A stretch of 64,000 nt of DNA from Candidatus Kapaibacterium sp. (GTDB lineage: Bacteria > Bacteroidota > Ignavibacteria > Kapaibacteriales > UBA2268). The notes below the pieces were generated by a model. That model worked only from the letters and a program-made list of their open reading frames with translations, ran no database searches and was not told the origin of the DNA. The stretch lies in the NCBI GenBank assembly GCA_026390695.1, contig JAPLFL010000052.1, positions 52,042-116,041 on the forward strand, given 5' to 3'. Shown here one piece after another: positions 1 to 7,591 of this stretch; position 1 is the stretch's first letter; every line of letters begins with the position of its first letter. The position numbers and the translations under genes are program-made.

Positions 1-1313
1 CCACCACTTACATTTCCTACCCGAACATAATAAACTCCCTCCGGCAGCGCAGAAACATCTATTCTTACTCCCTCTCCTTTGGAGAGGGCCGGGGTGAGGT
101 CTCCAGAGGTTTGTGTGAGGTTCTTCAGTTCCTCCCCAAGCATATTATAAATCCGGATTAATGAACCTTCCGAAGGTTTCAAACCTTCGGAAGGTTGGCT
201 AATATTTATAATATCAGAAACTGGATTTGGGCTAATCTTTATTCCAGCGGGCTGTGGCGGCTCTGGCTCTTTCACTGAAATATATCTCTGGTGGGAACGG
301 AATAATCTGCCATCTTGCATTCCAACATAAATATAACCATCAGGGGAGGTTTCAATACATGTAGGTTTATCATCATTATTTCTAATCATCATTGTATCGG
401 ATATGTCTTCAAAACTGCTTAAATCACTTTTATAGCGTCTTACATCATATTTAAAATCCTTAATGGTTGTGTCCCAATTCGTACCAGAGGTTATGAAATT
501 ATACATTGAATCTAATGCAAAAGGTCGATACAAAGGTTCATAATTAAAGTACAAATATCCTGTGTCTTTAACCCAAGTATTTCCATTATCTCTTGATATC
601 ACTTTGTCAGAATAATCCGAACTAATGCCGCAATCACTTTTCGGATTGAAAAGAATAGGGACATATTGATCTGGACAAGTTGTGCAATCAATTGGTTTCC
701 TAACATATTTCCATGTTTTGCCTGTGTCTATGCTTTTTTGGATGGCGTAATCTTTTGAGCTTACAGCGAATAATTCGCCAAAATTATTAAATGCGATTCC
801 TTTTGGCCAAGAATAATCCCAACAACCTCGGGCATACCAAGTATCTCCATAATTGGTAGAATAATATATTTGATGTCCAGTATTTGAACCGGTAACAATC
901 ATACCATTTGATAATTCTAAGAAATTTGTAGGATTAAGCCACTGCAAAATTCCTGTGCTATCATCTGGAGCAGAATCTCCTGAATAATCCCAAGTTTTAC
1001 CACCATCTTTGGAACGACTCACTCCACTACGACTCTGATAATTATATCCACTAACAAAAATAAATCCATTCTTTGCTATAAAAAGATTATAAGGCACCCA
1101 ATCTAATAATCTATCCCAAGAGATACCATTTTTAGATGATTTAGAAATTCCTGCATGTCCAGCGTAACCAATGAAAATATCATTGGATTTATTAAATGTC
1201 ATACAAATGATTATAATACTATCTTTTGGACTATTTATTTCATCCCAAAATACCTCTTTCGAATATATAAATTCGGAAGATATAAATAATAAAATTATAT
1301 AAATTTTAAGCAT
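1..1313 (-). CDS. T9SS beta-propeller (BNR/Ycf48-like) secreted protein, 3' end cut by window edge
   Basis: The gene starts at 1313 (ATG preceded by GGAG) and runs off the left edge about 10 codons before its expected stop, so about 437 codons are visible. It opens with a signal peptide (MLKIYIILLF...) followed by repeated Asp-box-like strands (SKDGGKTWD, STNYGDTWY, SIDTGKTWK) typical of BNR/Ycf48-like propellers. It ends with a T9SS type A sorting domain (KISPNP, then RIYNMLGEE, then RIDVSALPEGVYY). By family knowledge such proteins are exported through the T9SS to the cell surface or medium; substrate unknown. It is a close paralogue of the genes at 2481-3785 and 4574-5911, with nearly identical middle and C-terminal parts and divergent N-terminal thirds. 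Two palindromic elements lie in frame in the sorting domain. Confidence 0.85.
   Translation of the reverse strand, partial: MLKIYIILLFISSEFIYSKEVFWDEINSPKDSIIIICMTFNKSNDIFIGYAGHAGISKSSKNGISWDRLLDWVPYNLFIAKNGFIFVSGYNYQSRSGVSRSKDGGKTWDYSGDSAPDDSTGILQWLNPTNFLELSNGMIVTGSNTGHQIYYSTNYGDTWYARGCWDYSWPKGIAFNNFGELFAVSSKDYAIQKSIDTGKTWKYVRKPIDCTTCPDQYVPILFNPKSDCGISSDYSDKVISRDNGNTWVKDTGYLYFNYEPLYRPFALDSMYNFITSGTNWDTTIKDFKYDVRRYKSDLSSFEDISDTMMIRNNDDKPTCIETSPDGYIYVGMQDGRLFRSHQRYISVKEPEPPQPAGIKISPNPVSDIINISQPSEGLKPSEGSLIRIYNMLGEELKNLTQTSGDLTPALSKGEGVRIDVSALPEGVYYVRVGNVSG
65..104. repeat. GC-rich hairpin element in frame in T9SS sorting domain (copy 1)
   Basis: The arms CCCTCTCC and GGAGAGGG form a hairpin that extends into a CCGGGGTGAGG tail. 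On the minus strand it encodes GDLTPALSKGEG. The homologous element in the paralogues is 3 bp longer and encodes GDLTPGPSPKERGG, so both lengths keep the reading frame. Confidence 0.75.
164..196. repeat. 33-bp double palindrome in frame in T9SS sorting domain (copy 1)
   Basis: Two 15-bp palindromes of the form AACCTTC-S-GAAGGTT are separated by 3 bp. Read on the minus strand in the host frame it encodes PSEGLKPSEG, just before the conserved RIYNMLGE strand. Identical copies lie at 2669-2701 and 4762-4794. Confidence 0.85.
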
Positions 1314-1330
1314 ATTAACTCCAAAAAATA

Positions 1331-1368
1331 AAACATGAATAGTGATAAATACATCACTATTCATGTTT
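1331..1368. terminator. Perfect 16-bp stem hairpin
   Basis: The arms are AAACATGAATAGTGAT (1331-1346) and its exact reverse complement (1353-1368), with a 6-base loop. It lies between the stop of the 1383-1859 gene and the start of the 1313 gene, so it may end transcription of the upstream gene. It has no long T tract, so a structural or attenuator role is also possible. Confidence 0.5.
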
Positions 1369-1382
1369 AAATTATCAACTAA

Positions 1383-1859
1383 TTATCTTTTTAAAATCAT
1401 TTGTTCACGTGAAACTATATTGCCCTCAATGGATAATATACAAATATAATTTCCATTAACTAAACCATCACCATAGAAGGTAGCAATGTTTTTCCCCTTT
1501 TTCAACTTACCCTGATATAATAATTTAATCTCTCTTCCTTCTATGTCTAATATCTGAAGTTTTACATCAACTTCTTCATTTAATCTAAATTCAATTATAG
1601 TTTGATTATCAAATGGATTCGGATAAATAGCCGTTATGCCCGTTACTTCTTCTTTTTCCTTAGTTGGTTCAGTTTGAGAGCCAATTGTTTTATAACTACC
1701 TCCAGGTGGCGGGGCTTCTGTGGTAACTATACGAGTGATATTACCCAATATTTGTGTATGGTTATAAATAATCAAGGATTTTGAGCTGCTCTTGAAGTTC
1801 ATCTCCGCTAAAGCAGTCAAATTGGTAATTATTAAAAGAATACATAGTATAAATTTCAT
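1383..1859 (-). CDS. Short secreted protein with T9SS type A sorting domain
   Basis: About 158 residues. I prefer the ATG at 1859 because it is preceded by AGAAAGG and gives a clean signal peptide (MKFILCILLIITNLTALA); an ATG at 1877 overlaps the toxin stop codon in an ATGA junction. After a short proline/glycine-rich linker nearly all of the mature protein is a sorting domain (AIYPNPFDNQT, VKLQILDIEGREI, GNYICILSIEGN). No catalytic domain is visible. Two truncated copies of its 3' part lie at 3855-4040 and 5987-6165, each directly upstream of a propeller gene. It therefore looks like the intact member of a repeated pair (short sorting-domain gene plus propeller gene). Function unknown. Confidence 0.75.
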   Translation of the reverse strand: MKFILCILLIITNLTALAEMNFKSSSKSLIIYNHTQILGNITRIVTTEAPPPGGSYKTIGSQTEPTKEKEEVTGITAIYPNPFDNQTIIEFRLNEEVDVKLQILDIEGREIKLLYQGKLKKGKNIATFYGDGLVNGNYICILSIEGNIVSREQMILKR

Positions 1860-1873
1860 GTGTACCTTTCTAT

Positions 1874-2218
1874 TCATGTTGGGATGGTTCTAATATTAGA
1901 CAGTATTTTTTCTATTAAATCATAATAAGGTTTTTCGTTCATGCGAGCTATTGTTTTAATTATCAGTGACTTTTCAATTGTAAGAATTTTATTGGTTCGT
2001 ACTTCACTCCTTTGTACAAGCAAATTATCTAACATAAAATCTTCGATCAAAAACGAGAAATTATCGTTGCGAATTACAGAGCTCATTTGAGCGATTATCA
2101 CATCATTTGTCGAATTTAATCTGTAATTCGAGATAACAATTGCAGGTCGCTGTTTATATTGAGTTAGGTTACTGAATGGAAACGGAACAATGATTATGTC
2201 TCGGGTAAAGAATTTCAT
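1874..2218 (-). CDS. MazF/PemK-family toxin
   Basis: 114 residues with the MazF/PemK pattern: an N-terminal RDIIIVPFPFSNL strand pair followed by KQRPAIVIS, and a central VRTNKILTIEKSLI segment. By family knowledge these are ribosome-independent mRNA endonucleases held in check by a cognate antitoxin. The gene overlaps the upstream small gene (2215-2427) by 4 bases, as expected for an antitoxin-toxin operon with coupled translation. It sits between two copies of the sorting-domain/propeller cassette. Confidence 0.8.
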   Translation of the reverse strand: MKFFTRDIIIVPFPFSNLTQYKQRPAIVISNYRLNSTNDVIIAQMSSVIRNDNFSFLIEDFMLDNLLVQRSEVRTNKILTIEKSLIIKTIARMNEKPYYDLIEKILSNIRTIPT

Positions 2219-2427
2219 ATATTATCCCAAACATCATTAGCTGGATTATTCCATTCTTCGGCAAATGAAGGTTCAGCAAGTTTATACCTTGACAAATTAT
2301 CTGAAATAAAGTCACTATCAGGATTTAATATTGAAATTTGAGGAATTTTTAAAAAATTAACCAATTCAATAATTTCACTATTATCCAGTAGTTCAATCTG
2401 ACTTTTTATTGTTTCAAGTGTATTCAT
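2215..2427 (-). CDS. Putative antitoxin of the MazF-like module
   Basis: 70 residues, acidic, with no clear DNA-binding fold by eye. The N-terminal stretch (ETIKSQIELLDNSEIIELVNFL) looks helical and the C-terminal tail is acidic (AEEWNNPANDVWDNI), as in many small antitoxins that wrap around their toxin. The antitoxin call rests on its position and 4-base overlap with the MazF-like gene downstream. Confidence 0.65.
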   Translation of the reverse strand: MNTLETIKSQIELLDNSEIIELVNFLKIPQISILNPDSDFISDNLSRYKLAEPSFAEEWNNPANDVWDNI

Positions 2428-2480
2428 AATAACTCCAATTTATATAAAATAAATATCGACGTTCAATTATATTTCTTATT

Positions 2481-3785
2481 TTACCTCCCCACCACAAAAA
2501 CAGCACCGTTCACATTGCCAACTCGAACATAATAAACGCCTTCCGGCAGCGCAGAAACATCGATTCTTCCTCCCCTCTCCTTCGGAGAGGGGCCGGGGGT
2601 GAGGTCTCCAGAGGTTTGTGTGAGGTTCTTCAGTTCTTCCCCAAGCATATTATAAATCCGGATTAATGAACCTTCCGAAGGTTTCAAACCTTCGGAAGGT
2701 TGGCTAATATTAATAAAATCACACGCTGGATTTGGGCTAATCTTTATTCCAGCGGGCTGCTGCGGCTCTGGCTCCTTCACTGAAACATAACGCTGGTGGG
2801 AACGGAATAATCTGCCATCTTGCATTCCAACATATATATAGCCGTCAGGAGAGGTTTCTATGCAAGTTGGAACGTCGGAGCGACTATTAAAAATTCCATC
2901 AGTAATATCTTCATAGCTGCTAAAATCATTCTTGCAACGTCGTATTGTTCTTATATAATCTTTAACAGAATCATGATATATCCATCCCGAAGTAATGAAA
3001 TTGTACATGGAATCTATACAATAAGGAGGTAAAAAAACCGTTTCGACATCGCTTGTATCAATCCATGTTTTACCTTGATTATTTGTGATTGCTGCATGTA
3101 TACCCTCTATACCATAATCACTTTTCGGATTGAAAAGAATAGGGACATATTGATCTGGACAAGTTGTGCAATCAATTGGTTTCCTAACATATTTCCATGT
3201 TTTGCCTGTATCTATGCTTTTTTGGATGGCGTAATCTTTTGAGCTTACAGCGAATAATTCGCCAAAATTATTAAATGCGATTCCATTTGTGCCGGAATAA
3301 TCCCAACATCCATGGGCAAACCATGTATCACCAAAATCGGTTGTATAGTGTATTTGTCGTGATGAAGACGAACCAGCTACAATCATTCCATTAGCTAATT
3401 CTATAAAATTACTTACCCAAAACCATTGCATTTTACCAGTACTATCGTCTGGAACTGAATCACCTGTATGCTTCCAAGTAATTCCGTAATCTTTAGATAT
3501 TACGACACTTATTCCAATACTATGTGCCGATCCAAACAATATTCTTTCCTTTGAAAAAAATAAATTAGTAACAGTATATTGTGCACTTAAAAGCCATGTT
3601 TTCCCATTATCAGTTGATTTTCTAATATAATCTTCACCAACATATATGTTATTACTATCATCAAAAGTAATTGCATTAATCCCAGAAATATTAATAGGTG
3701 GGTAATTTAATTTTTCCCATAGAAAATCTTTGGAATATAAAAAACTGGTTAGATATACGAACCAAATTAAAAATATTTTTATCAT
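2481..3785 (-). CDS. T9SS beta-propeller (BNR/Ycf48-like) secreted protein
   Basis: 434 residues. The start at 3785 is preceded by TTTGGAGTTAAT, a good ribosome binding site, and followed by a signal peptide (MIKIFLIWFVYLTSFLYS). The body has repeated propeller strands with Asp-box-like turns (STDNGKTWL, SKDYGITWK, TTDFGDTWF, SIDTGKTWK) and the last 90 residues are a T9SS type A sorting domain ending AVFVVGR. The segment with IDCTTCPDQYVPILFNPKSD is almost identical in all three paralogues and contains a CTTC cysteine pair. The N-terminal third differs, which suggests recombination or diversifying selection. Two palindromic repeat elements are carried in frame in the sorting domain. Likely surface-exposed; ligand unknown. 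Confidence 0.85.
   Translation of the reverse strand: MIKIFLIWFVYLTSFLYSKDFLWEKLNYPPINISGINAITFDDSNNIYVGEDYIRKSTDNGKTWLLSAQYTVTNLFFSKERILFGSAHSIGISVVISKDYGITWKHTGDSVPDDSTGKMQWFWVSNFIELANGMIVAGSSSSRQIHYTTDFGDTWFAHGCWDYSGTNGIAFNNFGELFAVSSKDYAIQKSIDTGKTWKYVRKPIDCTTCPDQYVPILFNPKSDYGIEGIHAAITNNQGKTWIDTSDVETVFLPPYCIDSMYNFITSGWIYHDSVKDYIRTIRRCKNDFSSYEDITDGIFNSRSDVPTCIETSPDGYIYVGMQDGRLFRSHQRYVSVKEPEPQQPAGIKISPNPACDFINISQPSEGLKPSEGSLIRIYNMLGEELKNLTQTSGDLTPGPSPKERGGRIDVSALPEGVYYVRVGNVNGAVFVVGR
2569..2606. repeat. GC-rich hairpin element in frame in T9SS sorting domain (copy 2)
   Basis: The arms CCCCTCTCC and GGAGAGGGG are followed by a CCGGGGGTGAGG tail. On the minus strand it encodes GDLTPGPSPKERGG between two sorting-domain strands. 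Confidence 0.8.
2669..2701. repeat. 33-bp double palindrome in frame in T9SS sorting domain (copy 2)
   Basis: Identical to 164-196: two AACCTTC-S-GAAGGTT palindromes with a 3-bp spacer, encoding PSEGLKPSEG on the minus strand. Confidence 0.85.
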
Positions 3786-3854
3786 ATTAACTCCAAAAAA
3801 TAAAACATTTATAATGATTTATTTATCACTATTCATGTATAAATTACCAATTAA

Positions 3855-4040
3855 TTATCTTTTTAAAATTATTTGCTCACGAGAAATTATATTGCCTTCG
3901 ATGGATAAAATACAAATATAATTTCCATTGGATAAACCATCTCCATTAAATGTGGCAATGTTTTTTCCTTTTTTCAATTTACCGTTATACAAAACTTTTA
4001 TTCCCCGACCTTCCATATCAATTACTTTTAAATTAATAAA
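3855..4040 (-). pseudogene. Truncated T9SS sorting-domain remnant
   Basis: About 60 codons encode VIDMEGRGIKVLYNGKLKK and onward to the final strand (GNYICILSIEGN, ILKR). They closely match the last 60 residues of the gene at 1383-1859, but signal peptide and linker are missing. The 5' end overlaps the last codons of the YafQ-like toxin at 4033. This looks like the 3' stub of a sorting-domain gene whose front was replaced by the toxin-antitoxin module. Confidence 0.7.
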
Positions 4041-4314
4041 CCTCATCGTGTGATCCATAAGACAATAAAATTATTTCTGTAAGATTGTGGTTAATGATCC
4101 TGATTTGGAAAATGATTCTTTGGTCGTATTCAACTGTACAAGCGTAATTCCCTAATAAATTTCCCTTCAGTTTATGTGTATGAAGTAGTGGATGAAATAT
4201 ATCGGATTCGAGTAATTCTAATGCAAAATTAATTTTTTCTGCAAGTTCAGGTCTAAATTTGATGGACTTTTTTACAGCTCTTATGAAATTATGCGTCCAC
4301 ACAAACTCAATCAT
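4033..4314 (-). CDS. RelE/YafQ-superfamily mRNA interferase toxin
   Basis: 93 residues. The order of signatures fits YafQ-like RelE-fold toxins: an N-terminal helix region (FIRAVKKSIKFRPELAEKI), then HKLKGNLLGNYACTVEYDQR, RIIFQIR, and the terminal IILLSYGSHDEVY. In the family these proteins cut mRNA on the ribosome. The gene overlaps the small gene upstream (4311-4520) by 4 bases, the usual antitoxin-toxin arrangement. The 3' end runs into a truncated sorting-domain remnant. Confidence 0.85.
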   Translation of the reverse strand: MIEFVWTHNFIRAVKKSIKFRPELAEKINFALELLESDIFHPLLHTHKLKGNLLGNYACTVEYDQRIIFQIRIINHNLTEIILLSYGSHDEVY

Positions 4315-4520
4315 GATAATATCTCTTTCTTTAATTTTTCACGATTACCGCGGGATACATTATTGTTTTGATAATCAATCATTCCGACTTCAACATCCAT
4401 TTCAATTTGTTTCCGATGTTCTGAAATTATTTTTTTATTTAAAATATCTACTAATAATTCCTGTTCTGAAATGTCGAACTCATCGACTGTATCTAAAAGT
4501 TCATCGAAAGTTGGTTTCAT
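4311..4520 (-). CDS. Putative antitoxin of the YafQ-like module
   Basis: 69 residues, predicted mostly helical and charged (FDELLDTVDEFDISEQELLV, then SEHRKQIEMDVEVGMIDYQ). It matches small antitoxins that commonly precede YafQ/RelE toxins and overlaps the toxin start by 4 bases. Assigned from context and length. Confidence 0.7.
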   Translation of the reverse strand: MKPTFDELLDTVDEFDISEQELLVDILNKKIISEHRKQIEMDVEVGMIDYQNNNVSRGNREKLKKEILS

Positions 4521-4573
4521 TATTTCCTCAAATTATTTAAAATTCAATTAAACGAATAACACTTTTCTTTATT

Positions 4574-5911
4574 TTACCTCCCCACCACAAAAACAGCACC
4601 GTTCACATTGCCTACTCGAATATAATAAACTCCTTCCGGCAGCGCAGAAACATCGATTCTTCCTCCCCTCTCCTTCGGAGAGGGGCCGGGGGTGAGGTCT
4701 CCGGATGTCTGGGTGAGATTCTTAATCTCTTCCCCAAGCATATTATAAATCCGGATTAATGAACCTTCCGAAGGTTTCAAACCTTCGGAAGGTTGGCTAA
4801 TATTAATAAAATCACACGCTGGATTTGGGCTAATCTTTATTCCAGCGGGCTGCTGCGGCTCTGGCTCTTTCACAGAAACATATTTTTGATGGGAACGGAA
4901 TAATCTGCCATCCCTCATTCCTACATAAATATAGCCATCTGGGGAAGTTTCTATGCACGAAGGTTTATCTGAATTTGTTTTAATGATCATTGTATCGGAT
5001 ATATCTTCAAAACTACTTAAATCACTTTTATAGCGTCTAATATCATATTTAAAATCCTTAATGGTTGTGTCCCAATGCGTACCAGAGGTTATGAAATTAT
5101 ACATTGAATCTAATGCAAAAGGTCGATATAAAGGCTCATAATTAAAGTACAAATATCCTGTGTCTTTAACCCAAGTATTTCCATTATCTCTTGATATCAC
5201 TTTGTCAGAATAATCCGAACTAATTCCGCAATCACTTTTCGGATTGAAAAGGATAGGGACATATTGATCTGGACAAGTTGTGCAATCAATTGGTTTCCTA
5301 ACATATTTCCATGTTTTTCCAGTGTCAATGCTTTTTTGGATGGCGTAATCTTGGCTGCTGAGGCAGAATAGTTCGCCAAGATTATTTACTGCTATTCCCT
5401 GACAGTCTGAAGCCTTATCACCCATATAGATATCGTACCAAGAGTCCCCTTGATCGCTTGTAAAATAATACCATGAAAAATCATGATGACCTGCTAATAT
5501 AGTTCCATCACCTAATTCGATAAAATTTGTTACTCGCATCCCATTATAATCTTGATAGATTGTTCCAAAAACAGTTGCTAACTTTGTTGTATCCCAAGTT
5601 TTACCTCCATCCTTTGAGCGATATAGACAAGGACAATAATAATTCGTTGAAGAAAATAAATAATTATTACTTGAAACAAAAAGACATTGTGGTATTCTAT
5701 CAAAAATTATTTCCCATGATTTCCCATGATTAGTTGATTTATATATTGAACCATAAGTAAAAGCTGCAAAATATATATTCCCATTTTTATCAAATGTTAT
5801 TGATTCAATTTCTTGTGTTGAATCTTTTTGAAAATATAACAAATCCCAAAAATTTTCCTTTGAAAAAGCATAAGACTGTAGTATAGTCAATAAAATAATA
5901 ATTTTCATCAT
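4574..5911 (-). CDS. T9SS beta-propeller (BNR/Ycf48-like) secreted protein
   Basis: About 445 residues from the ATG at 5911, chosen because GGAG lies 6 bases upstream and a signal peptide follows (MMKIIILLTILQSYAFS); the open frame extends further to 5947. Propeller strands with Asp-box-like turns (STNHGKSWE, SKDGGKTWD, TSDQGDSWY, SIDTGKTWK) fill the body, and a T9SS type A sorting domain ends it. The last two-thirds of the propeller is nearly identical to the partial gene at 1-1313 (same LYFNYEPLYRPFALDSMYNF block), while the first third is unique. It is the promoter-proximal propeller of the three tandem cassettes. Both palindromic elements are present in frame. Confidence 0.85.
   Translation of the reverse strand: MMKIIILLTILQSYAFSKENFWDLLYFQKDSTQEIESITFDKNGNIYFAAFTYGSIYKSTNHGKSWEIIFDRIPQCLFVSSNNYLFSSTNYYCPCLYRSKDGGKTWDTTKLATVFGTIYQDYNGMRVTNFIELGDGTILAGHHDFSWYYFTSDQGDSWYDIYMGDKASDCQGIAVNNLGELFCLSSQDYAIQKSIDTGKTWKYVRKPIDCTTCPDQYVPILFNPKSDCGISSDYSDKVISRDNGNTWVKDTGYLYFNYEPLYRPFALDSMYNFITSGTHWDTTIKDFKYDIRRYKSDLSSFEDISDTMIIKTNSDKPSCIETSPDGYIYVGMRDGRLFRSHQKYVSVKEPEPQQPAGIKISPNPACDFINISQPSEGLKPSEGSLIRIYNMLGEEIKNLTQTSGDLTPGPSPKERGGRIDVSALPEGVYYIRVGNVNGAVFVVGR
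4662..4699. repeat. GC-rich hairpin element in frame in T9SS sorting domain (copy 3)
   Basis: Same element and same position in the domain as 2569-2606; encodes GDLTPGPSPKERGG on the minus strand. Confidence 0.8.
4762..4794. repeat. 33-bp double palindrome in frame in T9SS sorting domain (copy 3)
   Basis: Same sequence and same position in the domain as 2669-2701; encodes PSEGLKPSEG on the minus strand. Confidence 0.85.
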
Positions 5912-5986
5912 TTCAACTCCAAATATAAAAGAACCTGTATCATGCAATTAATATCAGCACTATACAGGTCCAAAGTTTAAAAATTA

Positions 5987-6165
5987 TTATCTATTTAAAA
6001 TGATCTTCTGCATTGAAATTACATTACCATCCAAAGAAAGTAAGCATACATAAGAACCATTTACAATGCCATCACTATAAAATGTAGCTATATTATTTCC
6101 TTTTTTCAATTTTCCATTATACAAAACTTTTATTCCCCGACCTTCCATATCCATAATTTTAAAAT
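5987..6165 (-). pseudogene. Truncated T9SS sorting-domain remnant
   Basis: Reading the minus strand gives IMDMEGRGIKVLYNGKLKK followed by matches to the final sorting-domain strands and a stop at 5987. It is homologous to the last 60 residues of the 1383-1859 gene and to the remnant at 3855-4040, and begins at almost the same residue as that remnant. No start codon or signal peptide precedes it; the FnIII gene ends about 30 bases upstream. It is the third copy of the cassette's short gene, reduced to a stub. Confidence 0.7.
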
Positions 6166-6195
6166 AAATATAAATTGATTATCATATTCCAGTTA

Positions 6196-6837
6196 CTATA
6201 CCGGACTTGCTGCTCCTACTGCGTCATTTATTATCACAATATTTGACGGCAGTGAGAATAATGTCCCGTGCTGTGCCCTCACACGATATGCTACCTTCTG
6301 ATTCGGTGGCTGATTATCGTGTATAAATTTAGTCTTAGTGATTGTCACAACCGAAACAAACGTTGTGGCAGTCCCATATCTCGCCTCCAATGAATATAAA
6401 GTTCCCGAAGCATTACCGTTAGCCTTCCATTTCAACTGATAAGCGCCCGGTTGCAGAACATCATACACCAAATCAATCGGCGGAAACGGAACCGCTGCCG
6501 GTGGCGGGTGCGAACCTGCAACAGTCAAGCCCATACTCGCTTTTAATGATTCGCTCACGGAAACATTTTTCTGAATCTTTTGAGCCAATTCCCTTGCTTT
6601 TGCCACCAATGATGCTCTTGCTGCATCTTTTGCCTGAGTTGCGGCAGAGGCTGCATCGCGCTTCATCTCGAAATCAGTCATTGCGGCATCGAAATTAGAT
6701 TTAAGAGTAGAGATTGCCGTATAATCTCCCGAAAGTAAACCTAATGTAGTTAAATTAGTGCCCATTATGGATGAAAACGGTTCCATCCACAACTGTAAGT
6801 CTGTGTCCCTTTTAGGGATATAATCCCGTCCTGACAT
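6196..6837 (-). CDS. FnIII-domain protein with helical N-terminal region
   Basis: 213 residues from the ATG at 6837, preceded by ATGAGG as ribosome binding site; its paralogue starts at the equivalent residue. Residues 1-110 look like two long helices rich in Ala, Lys and Asp (LKSNFDAAMTDFEMKRDAA, AATQAKDAARASLVAKAREL). After a proline hinge (SHPPPAAVPFPP) comes one fibronectin type III-like domain (YQLKWKANGN ... VAYRVRAQHG). There is no signal peptide or sorting domain. It is a clear paralogue of 23711-24349 (shared YIPK-D start, TQ/TERK helix, PPxAxPFPPxDLV hinge). I recognise the family as widespread and uncharacterised. A 21-bp-period array begins 83 bases upstream of its start. Confidence 0.8.
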   Translation of the reverse strand: MSGRDYIPKRDTDLQLWMEPFSSIMGTNLTTLGLLSGDYTAISTLKSNFDAAMTDFEMKRDAASAATQAKDAARASLVAKARELAQKIQKNVSVSESLKASMGLTVAGSHPPPAAVPFPPIDLVYDVLQPGAYQLKWKANGNASGTLYSLEARYGTATTFVSVVTITKTKFIHDNQPPNQKVAYRVRAQHGTLFSLPSNIVIINDAVGAASPV

Positions 6838-6920
6838 AATAGACCTCATTTTTTTGAATAAACAGTTAATTAGTATATATTAGGATATAATCCTCTGTTT
6901 AAATCATTTGGTAAACTCAA

Positions 6921-7214
6921 TTTTTACCGGCACTCTTGCAATTTTTACCGGCACTCTTGCAGTTTTTACCGGCACTCTTGCAGTTTTTACCGGCACTCTT
7001 GCAGTTTTTACCGGCACTCTTGCAATTTATACCGGCATTCTTGCAATTTATACCGGCATTCTTGCAATTTATACCGGCACTCTTGCAATTTATACCGGCA
7101 CTCTTGCAATTTTCACCGGTATTTTCTCTTTCGTTGCCGGTATTTTCTCTTCTGTTGCCGGCATTATTTCTTACGTTGTTTATACTTTTTCTTTCGCTAC
7201 CTGCACTATATTCA
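6921..7214. repeat. 21-bp-period tandem array upstream of FnIII gene (array 1)
   Basis: About 14 units of 21 bp. Nine near-identical units share the core ACCGGCACTCTTGCA (6921-7109), and about five decay progressively to the right. Because the period is a multiple of three, long open frames appear by chance in more than one frame; I do not treat these as genes. Confidence 0.9.
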
Positions 7215-7414
7215 AATATATTGTATAAGACTCATTTATTATTTATTTATTTTATTGTATTGGATAAAAAAAATAAATTTATTTTTGATTCATGTAATTT
7301 ATACAGATTCAAGAATTATTTGAATGCTGATATTTGCGACAGTATGTTGTGGTGAATCCACAAAATCCGTTAGCGGATTGAGGAATAATCAACCTTGTAA
7401 AATATTTAAATAAA
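7215..7414. other. Intergenic, AT-rich, no gene seen
   Basis: Between array 1 and the MITE-like element. No coding signature or RNA structure was recognised. Confidence 0.5.
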
Positions 7415-7577
7415 CCCAAATATTTCATTAAGATTTAACGTAATTGAAATATTATACGTTAATAAAGAGCTTTTTTAAATCTCCCCTACCCCTCTTTAGC
7501 AAAGAGGGGAATTTAGTTAAATCCACCTTTGAAAAAGGGGGTAGGGGGATTTTCTATTGCCTAATGAAATATTTGGG
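7415..7577. mobile_element. MITE-like element, family A (copy 1)
   Basis: 163 bp bounded by 16-bp terminal inverted repeats CCCAAATATTTCATTA (7415-7430) and their reverse complement (7562-7577). The inside carries nested GC-rich inverted repeats built from CCCCTACCCCTCTTT-type arms and encodes nothing. An inverted copy of the same length lies at 12635-12797. The right end comes within 15 bp of the radical SAM stop codon. Confidence 0.8.
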
Positions 7578-7591
7578 ATAACGGAATATGA

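Noticed and set aside
1402..1417. TTGTTCACGTGAAACT, resembling parS
   Set aside because: Only about 13 of 16 bases fit the consensus, and it lies inside the coding region of a sorting domain.
3855..4058. Independent 67-residue gene
   Set aside because: No signal peptide, and its start lies inside the toxin gene; better explained as the 3' stub of a sorting-domain gene.
6908..7355. Two overlapping open frames encoding FTGTLAV- or LLQFLPA-type heptads
   Set aside because: They exist because the 21-bp repeat has no stop in several frames; no ribosome site, and two frames are equally open.
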